The translations under genes and the position numbers were made by a program. Below are positions 1-6,705 of a DNA stretch of 7,476 nucleotides, one piece after another. The notes beneath the pieces are model-generated. The model was not told the DNA's origin, made no database searches, and was given only the letters and a program-made list of their open reading frames with translations. Within the stretch, counting starts at the first letter, position 1, and every line of letters starts with the position of its first letter. The stretch comes from Bacteroidota bacterium (GTDB lineage: Bacteria; Bacteroidota; Bacteroidia; UKL13-3): contig VEQB01000108.1 in NCBI GenBank assembly GCA_018883485.1, forward strand, positions 1 to 7,476. The letters are read 5' to 3'.

Positions 1-1427
1 TAATAGTCTATGGCAATTAGTTCTTGCAAGTAAACATTGGTAGGATAACGTGCGGCGCAAAAAGATTGCAATAAGCTAAAGCTATCATTTAAACTGTGTT
101 TATGAAAATCAGTTGTCTGGCTGAACCAAGCGCCCAATTCTGCAAGAAATGTAAAAATACTTCCTAAGGTTTCTGCATATAATAAAGTATAGCGAGCTCT
201 GCCTTTATTCCAATATAGTTCTAAGGCCTCCTCTAGCAAAGTAATTTGATGCAATTCTGCCTTACTTAAATAATTGCTTTCTATGATTTGATAGGGTGGA
301 TTTGGATCAAACCGAAAACCATATTGCTCATATTTCTCTCTAACTGGTGTGCCCTTTAAGAACTTAAGAAAACCCAATTGTAACTCTGGCGGATGTAGCG
401 CAAAAACTTGCTCAAAGCTATATGCAATATCTTGCATGTAATCTAAAGGTAAGCCTACAATTAAATCTAGGTGCATATCTACATAATCTCTTAGCTTAAG
501 AATAACACCTTTTGTTTTTTCAAAATTTTGTTTGCGGCTTACTTCTAAGTTGGCTTTTTGGTTTACTGTTTGTATGCCAATTTCGAACCTAAATAAACCC
601 TTAGGAACTTTTTCATGAATAAAGGCAATGATATCGGGATGTACAATATCTGCTGTAATTTCGAATTGGAAAACATTGCCTGGCTTATGGTGGTCTAATA
701 TAAATTGAAAAACCTCGAGCGTAAAGTCTTTCTTAACATTAAAGGTGCGGTCTAAAAACTTAATTACCTTGCCATGCTGCATGAGGTAAAGCAAGTTTGA
801 CTTAATGGTTTCCATGGGCAAGTAGCGCACCTTGTTATCTAAGCTGGCCAAACAAAACTCACATTTATAAGGGCAACCACGCGAGGTTTCAATATAGGCT
901 ACTTTGTTTACTAACTCTTCACTGGGTTCAAAACGATATGGATTAAGTTGCGCTAGGTCATTGATATCAAAACTAAGTCCGCTAGGCAAATAATGTACTT
1001 TATTACTTGCATCTTTATACACCAAATTGGCAATTCCAGTTACATTTGGGTATTGGTTTAAAAACTGAGCAAAAGGTATTTCACCTTCCCCAACAATTAT
1101 AAAATCCACTTCGGGTAAGGCAATAACAGCATCCCAATCGTAACTTACTTCTGGGCCACCTAGCATAATTTTTATGAAAGGATTAAGTTGCTTAAGCAAT
1201 TTAGCAACTGCAAGGGTTTGGGTAATATTCCAGATATAGCAGCTAAAAGCCACCACTTCAAATTGCGCGCAGGCATTGGCAATTTCTTCGGGTTTCTCTT
1301 TAATGGCAAACTCGCGCCAAGTTAAGCCCTTGTGGTGTTTATTTAAACCATAAAGCAGGCGTATAGCCAAGTTCATGTGAATGTACTTAGCGTTGAGGGT
1401 GGTTAGTAAAAATGTGTGTTGGTTCAA
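1..1427 (-). CDS. B12-binding radical SAM protein, DUF4080 type (partial, C-terminus beyond window)
   Basis: About 475 residues are visible, read by translating the minus strand, with no stop before the window edge. The N-terminal part (about 1-140) looks like a Rossmann-type B12-binding domain: it opens with LLTTLNAKYIH, then has LGGPEV (89-94) and VGEGE (112-116). I see no DxHxxG cobalamin-ligand motif. The radical SAM core follows: RGCPYKCEFC (183-192) gives the CxxxCxxC that binds the 4Fe-4S cluster, then FLDRTFN (224-230), FEITADIV (255-262) and FEIGIQT (281-287). The C-terminal part (about 370 onward, with YWNKGRARYTLLY) resembles the DUF4080 domain. Such proteins cleave S-adenosylmethionine to make a 5'-deoxyadenosyl radical; the substrate of this group is not known to me. 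The start is taken as TTG at 1427-1425. An in-frame TAG lies at 1463-1461 with no ATG or GTG between, and the first ATG (1376) would remove the conserved first beta-strand. It lies downstream of the coiled-coil gene but behind a likely terminator. Family call is firm; the function is not. Confidence 0.9.
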   Translation of the reverse strand, partial: MNQHTFLLTTLNAKYIHMNLAIRLLYGLNKHHKGLTWREFAIKEKPEEIANACAQFEVVAFSCYIWNITQTLAVAKLLKQLNPFIKIMLGGPEVSYDWDAVIALPEVDFIIVGEGEIPFAQFLNQYPNVTGIANLVYKDASNKVHYLPSGLSFDINDLAQLNPYRFEPSEELVNKVAYIETSRGCPYKCEFCLASLDNKVRYLPMETIKSNLLYLMQHGKVIKFLDRTFNVKKDFTLEVFQFILDHHKPGNVFQFEITADIVHPDIIAFIHEKVPKGLFRFEIGIQTVNQKANLEVSRKQNFEKTKGVILKLRDYVDMHLDLIVGLPLDYMQDIAYSFEQVFALHPPELQLGFLKFLKGTPVREKYEQYGFRFDPNPPYQIIESNYLSKAELHQITLLEEALELYWNKGRARYTLLYAETLGSIFTFLAELGAWFSQTTDFHKHSLNDSFSLLQSFCAARYPTNVYLQELIAIDY

Positions 1428-1431
1428 GCGC

Positions 1432-1439
1432 CAAAGATA
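1432..1439 (-). promoter_or_regulatory. Candidate Bacteroidota -7 promoter box (TATCTTTG) before the radical SAM gene
   Basis: The minus strand reads TATCTTTG, an exact match to the Bacteroidota sigma-factor -7 consensus TAnnTTTG. It ends 4 bp before the TTG start. No clear TTG/TTTG -33 element sits about 20 bp upstream, where the sequence is pyrimidine-rich (TTTCTTTTC). If the box is real, transcription would begin at or within a few bases of the start codon. Chance occurrence in AT-rich DNA is possible. Confidence 0.35.
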
Positions 1440-1444
1440 AAAGA

Positions 1445-1480
1445 ATAATAAGAAAAGAAACTAAGTAAGCTTCTTACTTA
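1445..1480 (-). terminator. Putative intrinsic terminator of the coiled-coil membrane protein gene
   Basis: On the minus strand an exact 8-bp stem (TAAGTAAG / CTTACTTA, 1480-1473 and 1469-1462) with a 3-base loop overlaps the stop codon at 1476-1474. It is followed by a U-rich run (GTTTCTTTTCTTATTATT, 1461-1444). The stem holds only two G-C pairs, so it is weak, but position and tail fit a rho-independent terminator separating this gene from the radical SAM gene downstream. Confidence 0.5.
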
Positions 1481-2235
1481 TTGCCGCGCATGGCTTCCAA
1501 CGTATTTGAAATAGATTGTACATCTTCCTTCAACCCATTTACAAAATCATTCATGCTCTTTAAATTATCTTTAATCGCATTGCTATGTCTATCGGTATAA
1601 TGTTGGGCGCTTTTGCTTTCTTTAGCAATTGTTGTTTCAAAGGTTTTAAGCTGCTCTTCAAGGGCCATTTTGGTCTCCTGCAAACTACGCTCCATAGCAC
1701 TGAGTTTCACAAACTGTGCCTCGGAAGAAGCTTTAATTTGTTTCTTGCTAGACATCCAAATAAATACAGAAAGTAATAGCAAGGCCGCAATAAATATCCA
1801 AAGTAGAATTATCTGACTATTGAGTTTTTCATTTAAGGTCTTCACTTCGGCAATTCCATTTTGGGCTTCGGTTTGAACCTCTTCTATTGATGTTCTGGTT
1901 TTTGAGAGTGAATCTGAGGTTAAACTAATTTTAAAATTGGTAGAATTCAATACTTCAGCAATCTGCTTGAGTTGTTTATCGAGGTCATTTAACTGTTGGT
2001 CTTTATTGCCTATGCTCCCTTTAATAGCGCCAAGTGAACCTTGCATGGCTCTTAATTGACTGCGTAAAGAAATACTTAATGAATCATAATCCTTTTTTAG
2101 CACATAAGGCGAAGGACCTGTGGGCTTTTTTGCCACTGGCGCAGCAGTAGGTTTTGGAGCGGGTTTAGGTTGAGCCATTAAGCCCAATATTGAGAAACAG
2201 CATAAAAGAAGGGTAAATATTTTTTTCATATCCAT
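1474..2235 (-). CDS. Hypothetical membrane protein with signal peptide, coiled coils and one central TM helix
   Basis: I do not recognise a named family in this 253-aa protein. Residues 1-21 form a signal peptide (MKKIFTLLL..., likely cleaved after LMA before Q22). Residues 22-43 are a Pro/Ala/Lys-rich linker. Residues 48-140 are rich in Leu, Gln, Lys, Asp and Ser in heptad-like spacing, suggesting a coiled coil. A single strong transmembrane helix spans about 142-161 (IILLWIFIAALLLLSVFIWM), followed by Lys residues and a second coiled-coil-like segment to about 248. Positive-inside logic (SSKKQIK just after the helix) puts the N-terminal coil in the periplasm and the C-terminal coil in the cytoplasm. 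That layout suggests a structural, scaffold or signalling role, which is inference only. ATG at 2229 (giving MKKIF) is an equally good start. The gene diverges from the tRNA across 135 bp; its best -7 candidate, TAAGTTTA (2300-2293), is imperfect. Confidence 0.82.
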   Translation of the reverse strand: MDMKKIFTLLLCCFSILGLMAQPKPAPKPTAAPVAKKPTGPSPYVLKKDYDSLSISLRSQLRAMQGSLGAIKGSIGNKDQQLNDLDKQLKQIAEVLNSTNFKISLTSDSLSKTRTSIEEVQTEAQNGIAEVKTLNEKLNSQIILLWIFIAALLLLSVFIWMSSKKQIKASSEAQFVKLSAMERSLQETKMALEEQLKTFETTIAKESKSAQHYTDRHSNAIKDNLKSMNDFVNGLKEDVQSISNTLEAMRGNK

Positions 2236-2321
2236 AAATTTACTTCAATATTGGGATTTTTTTTTGAATTAGCCTTGTTAAATTATTGATATTAAACTTA
2301 ATTCATTTCAAAAGGTAATTG

Positions 2322-2349
2322 AATTTTATACGTGATAATGGATAAAATT
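2322..2349. repeat. 8-bp inverted repeat in the divergent intergenic region
   Basis: AATTTTAT at 2322-2329 is repeated exactly inverted as ATAAAATT at 2342-2349, with a 12-bp spacer. It lies just upstream of the tRNA -7 box, between the two divergent genes, where an operator could sit. The arms are pure A/T in an AT-rich region, so chance is a real alternative. Confidence 0.3.
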
Positions 2350-2355
2350 AACCCT

Positions 2356-2363
2356 TATATTTG
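2356..2363 (+). promoter_or_regulatory. -7 promoter box (TATATTTG) of the tRNA-Arg gene
   Basis: TATATTTG matches the Bacteroidota -7 consensus TAnnTTTG exactly. It ends 7 bp before the first base of the mature tRNA, so the predicted transcription start falls at or just before the tRNA 5' end. No good TTG -33 element is seen at the expected distance; the nearest TTG (2319-2321) is too far upstream. Confidence 0.55.
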
Positions 2364-2370
2364 TTGCGCT

Positions 2371-2442
2371 GCATCCGTAGTTCAATGGATAGAATTTCAG
2401 ATTCCGGTTCTGAAGATGGGGGTTCGAATCCCTTCGGGTGCA
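2371..2442 (+). tRNA. tRNA-Arg (anticodon CCG)
   Basis: A complete cloverleaf can be drawn by hand. The acceptor stem GCATCCG (2371-2377) pairs with CGGGTGC (2435-2441), with discriminator A at 2442. The D-arm is GTTC/GAAT with an 8-base loop (2380-2395). The anticodon stem TCAGA/TCTGA encloses the loop TTCCGGT (2402-2408), giving anticodon CCG (2404-2406), which reads the arginine codon CGG. The variable loop is 4 bases. The T-arm is GGGGG/CCCTT around TTCGAAT (2418-2434), with two G-U pairs. The 3' CCA is not encoded (CTA follows), so it must be added by nucleotidyltransferase. It is the only plus-strand gene here and ends 17 bp from the stop codon of the convergent receptor gene. Confidence 0.95.
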
Positions 2443-2459
2443 CTAAATTTGCTTAAGCC

Positions 2460-4676
2460 TTAAAAACTCGCCCTTACCGCCAATACAAAATTCCTTCCTG
2501 CGCCGCTTAGGCCAGAGCTGTAAGGCCGATACCTTTGGTCTGTTATGTTTTCTATACCTGCACTTAAGCCAAAACTTTCATTAAATTGAAGCATACTCTT
2601 AAAATTTAAGGTGTACCATTTAGGGGCATAATTATTTCCGTTTGCATCTTTTGCGTAGATCTCATTTTTTGCCTGCTCCTCTCGAGCTAAATCTTGGTAA
2701 TTTCTTTCTGCTTGGTAAAAGCCATAAAATTCCATAGTCAATTTTTTATACTGGTATCTAAGTCGGGCTACACCAAAAAACGGTGCGGCATGCCTAGAAG
2801 CACTGATGCTACCATTGTCTAACTCCTCTTCTCCTTTTTGATAATTGAAATCGCCCAATATCATAAACCCTGCCGGTAGTTTAATTTCTAGGCCAACCAT
2901 TAGCCCATAAACCCTTGCATAAGCAGCATTCTGTATAGCTTGCACTTGGCTCATTTCTCCTTCATATAAAATACTATCCAGACCATTTAAGGTATAAGGC
3001 CTTCGTACCATTGCATTATCTAAAAGTGTATAATAAAGACTCACATCAAATTTTATTTTCTCGCCAAAAATCTTAGCTAAGCCAATGTCTGCCGTATAGG
3101 CATATTCTGCTTTCAAACCTGGATTAGGAACAGTAAGGGCACCTGGTTCGGAATCAAAAACCTTGCCTACATCATCTACATTGGGTGCGCGAAAAGCTGT
3201 ACCCAAATTGGTTCTAAACAATAAGGAATTAGAATACTTATAAACGCCACCAACACTCCCTGTAAGAGCACTGTTCTTTATGCTAACAGCAGTATATGGG
3301 AAGTTATAAAAAGGTAAATTATTGCTAAAATCTCCATCCAAAATATAGTGATTTAAGCGCATCCCTGCTTGTAGTGTAAATCTATTGTTTACTCTAAACT
3401 CATCATTTATATAAGCCGCTAATGATTTCCATGTAGATTGAGGATATCTCGATGGACCAATTTGTTGCATGCCTGAAGAAATATCGGTAAGGAAACCTGA
3501 TGAATTTACTCGATTGAAAACATACTCTACACCATAATAAATTGTATTTCTAGCACCAACACTTTTTAGTAAATCTAAGTTGATAGAAAAAGCATTCACC
3601 TTCTCGGTTTGGGTATTTCTTTCATTACTGTTAAGCAACCTATCTACCCTACTTTCACCAAATTGCTGTTGGGCAATTCTAAGTGCAACATTATCATACA
3701 AAACATTCTTATTTCTATAATTGATGAATAAATTATGCATGCGCCAAGATTGAGGGCCATAATCCCATTCTGCATAACGCAAAGTGCCATTTCTATAGCG
3801 GTTATGCCTATCGTACCTGCCATAAGCAGAGGTGGTAGAATAATGAAAGCCATATTGTAAATCCCAGTGTTCGTTAGGTTTGAACCGAGCCTTTTGCATG
3901 AAATTAACTTGTGAATAAGCTGTAGGGATTTGCAATAAAGGATCGTCTTGAGTAATGATTACATCTACAGTATCCTGCCGTTTTGTATAAATTGGTTTTA
4001 CATAATCGCCTGGCCCATGGATACCCTGTCTTAAATGGTCGAAATCCCAAGCACTAAAACTTGTTAAAAAAGCCCATTTTCTCAAACCCACATTTATATC
4101 AAAGTGTCCTGTTCTCTCATTGTTAGCACTAGAATAACGTGCATTGGCCTTACCCGAAATTCGAGGTTCATTTTTTGACCCAAATTCTGGTGTAAGTGTT
4201 AGAAAACTCATCACGCCTCCAATGGCATCACTACCATAAACCACAGAGCCTGGCCCAAACAATACTTCTGTTTTCTCTGTGGCAAAGGGATCTATATTGA
4301 TTACATTTTGGATATTGCCCGACCTAAATATGGCTGTATTCATACGTACACCATCTACCGAATATAGCAAGCGGTTGGCGGCAAAACCTCTAATCATGGG
4401 GCTACCTCCACCTTGCTGGCTTTTCTGTATAAATACTTTTCCAGAACTGCCTAATAAATCGGCAGCAGTTTGCGGTTGATATAGGTTAACATCTTTGCTA
4501 ATAATACTGGCAATTTTCATTGGAACTTGGGTAGAAACCTGGTTCCATTTAGAAGCAGAAATTACCACTTCATCTATTGCGGAAGTATCTTTTATAGTTA
4601 CAACCTGAGAATAAGAATTAGCAGACAATAACACAAAGAAAAACCCAACCAAAGATTTTAAAAAACCCAACTTCAT
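2460..4676 (-). CDS. TonB-dependent outer-membrane receptor, hemoglobin/heme (HmuR-like) family
   Basis: This 738-aa outer-membrane protein would import a ligand using energy from TonB-ExbB-ExbD. The chosen ATG (4676) starts a clean signal peptide (MKLGFLKSLVGFFFVLLSANSYSQ's first 20 or so residues, cut near residue 24); in-frame upstream TTG (4706) and ATG (4688) would put polar residues before it. A TonB-box-like IDEVVISAS lies at 34-42. The plug (about 45-165) has IRGF (95-98), VDGVRMN (107-113) and GPGSVVYGSDAIGG (141-154). The beta-barrel follows, with RYDRH (287-291) and YAEWDYGPQ (301-309), the paired FRAP (495-498) and NPGL (518-521) boxes of heme/hemoglobin receptors, and a C-terminal Phe that fits BAM insertion. 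There is no N-terminal carboxypeptidase-like domain and no SusD partner nearby. Unlike HmuR and HemR, there is no His between FRAP and NPGL and none in the plug, so the ligand is uncertain. It lies 91 bp after the ATPase gene and may share that transcript or use a weak promoter near TATTTTGG (4729-4722). Confidence 0.88.
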   Translation of the reverse strand: MKLGFLKSLVGFFFVLLSANSYSQVVTIKDTSAIDEVVISASKWNQVSTQVPMKIASIISKDVNLYQPQTAADLLGSSGKVFIQKSQQGGGSPMIRGFAANRLLYSVDGVRMNTAIFRSGNIQNVINIDPFATEKTEVLFGPGSVVYGSDAIGGVMSFLTLTPEFGSKNEPRISGKANARYSSANNERTGHFDINVGLRKWAFLTSFSAWDFDHLRQGIHGPGDYVKPIYTKRQDTVDVIITQDDPLLQIPTAYSQVNFMQKARFKPNEHWDLQYGFHYSTTSAYGRYDRHNRYRNGTLRYAEWDYGPQSWRMHNLFINYRNKNVLYDNVALRIAQQQFGESRVDRLLNSNERNTQTEKVNAFSINLDLLKSVGARNTIYYGVEYVFNRVNSSGFLTDISSGMQQIGPSRYPQSTWKSLAAYINDEFRVNNRFTLQAGMRLNHYILDGDFSNNLPFYNFPYTAVSIKNSALTGSVGGVYKYSNSLLFRTNLGTAFRAPNVDDVGKVFDSEPGALTVPNPGLKAEYAYTADIGLAKIFGEKIKFDVSLYYTLLDNAMVRRPYTLNGLDSILYEGEMSQVQAIQNAAYARVYGLMVGLEIKLPAGFMILGDFNYQKGEEELDNGSISASRHAAPFFGVARLRYQYKKLTMEFYGFYQAERNYQDLAREEQAKNEIYAKDANGNNYAPKWYTLNFKSMLQFNESFGLSAGIENITDQRYRPYSSGLSGAGRNFVLAVRASF

Positions 4677-4767
4677 TACCTGCAACATACAAAAATTTAT
4701 GACCAATTGTAACTAAAGTTGCCAAAATAACTGATAAGTATCGCCCAATGTTTAAACCTTTCGTTAC

Positions 4768-5448
4768 CTATTGTTTTATAATTAACCCATCTTCCATCTC
4801 AATAATTCTATTGGTTGCCTTAGCAAATGTAGGATCATGTGTAACCACTAATAAGGTTTGGTTAAATTGTTCTGATAACTCTTTAAAGGTTTCAAATACA
4901 ATTTGAGAATTCTTGCTATCTAAGTTTCCAGTAGGCTCATCGGCCATAATAATTGCAGGGTCATTGATAAGCGCCCTAGCAATAGAAACACGTTGCTTTT
5001 GCCCTCCAGAAAGCTGATTAGCTGGCTTATTTGCTAATTCACGAATCCCTAATACTTCTAACTTTTTTAAGGCCATCTCGGTTATTTCCTTTTCAGAAAA
5101 TTTGTTAAGTTTTAAAGCAGGTAACATAACATTTTTCAATACAGAAAACTCGTTTAACAAATAATGAAACTGAAACACAAAGCCGATTTTTTCATTTCTA
5201 ACTTTGGCTAATTCCTTTTCGGTTTTTTTACTCATCTCCTCTCCTTCTATCCATAGCTCGCCAGTATACGCGGTATCCATGGTAGATAGCACATACAACA
5301 AAGTAGATTTTCCACAACCAGATTTACCAATGATAGATACAAATTCTCCCTTATTGATAGAGAAATTTATCCCATGTAAAATCTCAATCTCAACCGGGTC
5401 GGTAAAGCTTTTCTTAATATTGTTTGCGCGAAGAATAGGTTCAAGCAT
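4768..5448 (-). CDS. ABC transporter ATPase, LolD/MacB type
   Basis: This 226-aa cytoplasmic ATPase has every motif of an active nucleotide-binding domain: Walker A GKSGCGKST (41-49), Q-loop FVFQFHYLL (90-98, Gln93), ABC signature LSGGQKQR (146-153), Walker B AIIMADEP with catalytic Glu171, D-loop GNLDS (174-178), and the switch His204 in VTHD. The FQFHYLL...EF segment and overall length are typical of LolD and stand-alone MacB-type ATPases, which pair with FtsX/MacB-fold permeases and drive mechanotransmission rather than classic transmembrane transport. The start codon follows the permease stop by 1 bp, showing translational coupling and a shared complex. The substrate cannot be read from the ATPase. 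Lipoprotein release (LolD) and small-molecule or peptide efflux (MacB, DevA, HrtA) are both open; the adaptor gene upstream favours the second. Confidence 0.93.
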   Translation of the reverse strand: MLEPILRANNIKKSFTDPVEIEILHGINFSINKGEFVSIIGKSGCGKSTLLYVLSTMDTAYTGELWIEGEEMSKKTEKELAKVRNEKIGFVFQFHYLLNEFSVLKNVMLPALKLNKFSEKEITEMALKKLEVLGIRELANKPANQLSGGQKQRVSIARALINDPAIIMADEPTGNLDSKNSQIVFETFKELSEQFNQTLLVVTHDPTFAKATNRIIEMEDGLIIKQ

Positions 5449-5449
5449 A

Positions 5450-6703
5450 CTATTTACCTCTTATAATAATTACCGGATCTACTTTACTGGCTTTATTGGC
5501 AGGAAACCAACCAGCAAACCAAGTGGTGGCAAAGGTGAAACTTAAAGCGATGGCATAAAACACCCAACTATACACAACAGGGAAAGTTTTAACGGTTGGA
5601 ATAGCAGCAGAGTTAAAAGGAATATGACTAATCACATTAATTAATAAAGTACTAAAAACCATACCAGCAGCACAACCTATTAGTCCAATAATTACAGATA
5701 TCATTAAGAATACACGCTTAACATCAGTGCCCGAAAAACCGGTGGCTTTAAGTATGGCAATGGTATCCATCTTTTCGTATATCATCATGTTTAGGATATT
5801 GTAAATCCCAAAGCCAGCAACAATTAACAAGCTAATACCTACAGCATAAGAAATAATATTTCGCACCTTAGTTCCTGTTTCAAACTGGGCATTGGCAGAT
5901 TGTATATCTATAGCATCCATCTCAAATACTTGTGCATACTCTTTTGCTATAGCTGGGGCTTGGGATAAATCTTTCAACTTAACTTGTAAATCTGTTATGT
6001 ACCCATTGCCCTTACCCATTACTTTTTGAACCGTTGTATTAGAAGCAAAGCTTTGCGTTTTATCATAATCTGCAACACCACTTTGATAATAAGCAACCAC
6101 TTTTAATTGAAACCTTTCTCCATTGGCTGTAGTAACCTGAACCACATCTCCAATATCTGCCATTAGTTTTTCTGCCAAAGGTTTACCTAGAATAATACTA
6201 TTAGAAACCTGCATCAATTGTTTGGCTTCACCTGTGGTTATATAATCTCCAAAATGAAAAAACTTCACTTCCTTTTCTGCATCAATACCACTTAGAAAGC
6301 CTGATAAATCTGATGCTCCAGCGTTGAAGAACACCTGCGTGCTTAACCTACGGGAATAACCCAGCACCCTAGTATCTTTCTCTAAGTTTTGAATAATTTT
6401 ATTGGCATTATAGATATCCTGACGCGCATTGGCTGCTTTTATAGAACTAATAAAATCATGTGTATTTGTATCCTTGTGAGATAAGGTTATGGGTTGCTTG
6501 GCATTTACTTTTACTTCATTGTATAAACGCACATGTGCTGTTCTATTTCCAATAAGCCCATCTAACATATTGTTCAATCCACTCATAAAACTTAAGAGTG
6601 TTACAAACATGGTAATACCAAAGGTTACCCCAACAGCTGCAACTATACTTTGCTTGAGCCTAGCCTTTAATAAGGTAACTGAAATATGAAATAACAACTT
6701 CAT
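5450..6703 (-). CDS. ABC transporter permease, MacB/LolE/FtsX family
   Basis: This 417-aa inner-membrane protein has the four-helix MacB layout: TM1 at about 20-41, a large periplasmic domain (about 45-280, MacB_PCD type), then TM2 (282-304), TM3 (331-355) and TM4 (377-398). The FtsX core is recognisable from the coupling segment after TM2 (YEKMDTIAILKATGFSGTDVKR begins at 309; E310, K319 and G322 are typical) and the C-terminal WFPANKASKVDPV (399-411), equivalent to the family's PAxxAxxxDPxxALR ending. No ATPase is fused; that subunit is the next gene. The start is 2 bp after the adaptor stop codon, and no better start is seen. It should dimerise, bind the LolD-like ATPase in the cytoplasm and the adaptor in the periplasm. 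LolC/E-type lipoprotein release is the main alternative, but the adaptor argues for MacB/DevC/HrtB-like export. Confidence 0.9.
   Translation of the reverse strand: MKLLFHISVTLLKARLKQSIVAAVGVTFGITMFVTLLSFMSGLNNMLDGLIGNRTAHVRLYNEVKVNAKQPITLSHKDTNTHDFISSIKAANARQDIYNANKIIQNLEKDTRVLGYSRRLSTQVFFNAGASDLSGFLSGIDAEKEVKFFHFGDYITTGEAKQLMQVSNSIILGKPLAEKLMADIGDVVQVTTANGERFQLKVVAYYQSGVADYDKTQSFASNTTVQKVMGKGNGYITDLQVKLKDLSQAPAIAKEYAQVFEMDAIDIQSANAQFETGTKVRNIISYAVGISLLIVAGFGIYNILNMMIYEKMDTIAILKATGFSGTDVKRVFLMISVIIGLIGCAAGMVFSTLLINVISHIPFNSAAIPTVKTFPVVYSWVFYAIALSFTFATTWFAGWFPANKASKVDPVIIIRGK
5457..5461 (-). promoter_or_regulatory. Shine-Dalgarno-like AGAGG for the ATPase gene
   Basis: AGAGG on the minus strand lies 8 bases before the ATPase ATG, inside the last codons of the permease gene. 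Together with the 1-bp gap between stop and start it supports the chosen start and translational coupling. Bacteroidota depend little on such motifs, so its weight is modest. Confidence 0.4.
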
Positions 6704-6705
6704 GA

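Noticed and set aside
1585..1816. Two short plus-strand open frames opposite the coiled-coil protein gene
   Set aside because: They lie wholly antisense to a well-supported gene, show no family signature, and have composition expected of reverse-frame shadows.
2371..2442. tRNA gene as an integration site for a mobile element
   Set aside because: No integrase, no direct repeat of the tRNA 3' end and no mobile-element genes are present in the window.
4279..4479. Plus-strand open frame opposite the receptor plug domain
   Set aside because: Antisense to a strongly conserved coding stretch; no recognisable protein features.
4677..4706. Upstream starts for the receptor (TTG 4706, ATG 4688)
   Set aside because: They add residues ahead of an already complete signal peptide; ATG 4676 gives the typical positively charged start followed by the hydrophobic core.
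4707..4767. Terminator between the ATPase and receptor genes
   Set aside because: No stem of useful length followed by a U-tract could be found on the minus strand, so co-transcription with the receptor cannot be excluded.
5204..5545. 113-residue plus-strand open frame spanning the ATPase/permease junction
   Set aside because: Antisense to two confidently identified genes, with no promoter or domain evidence.
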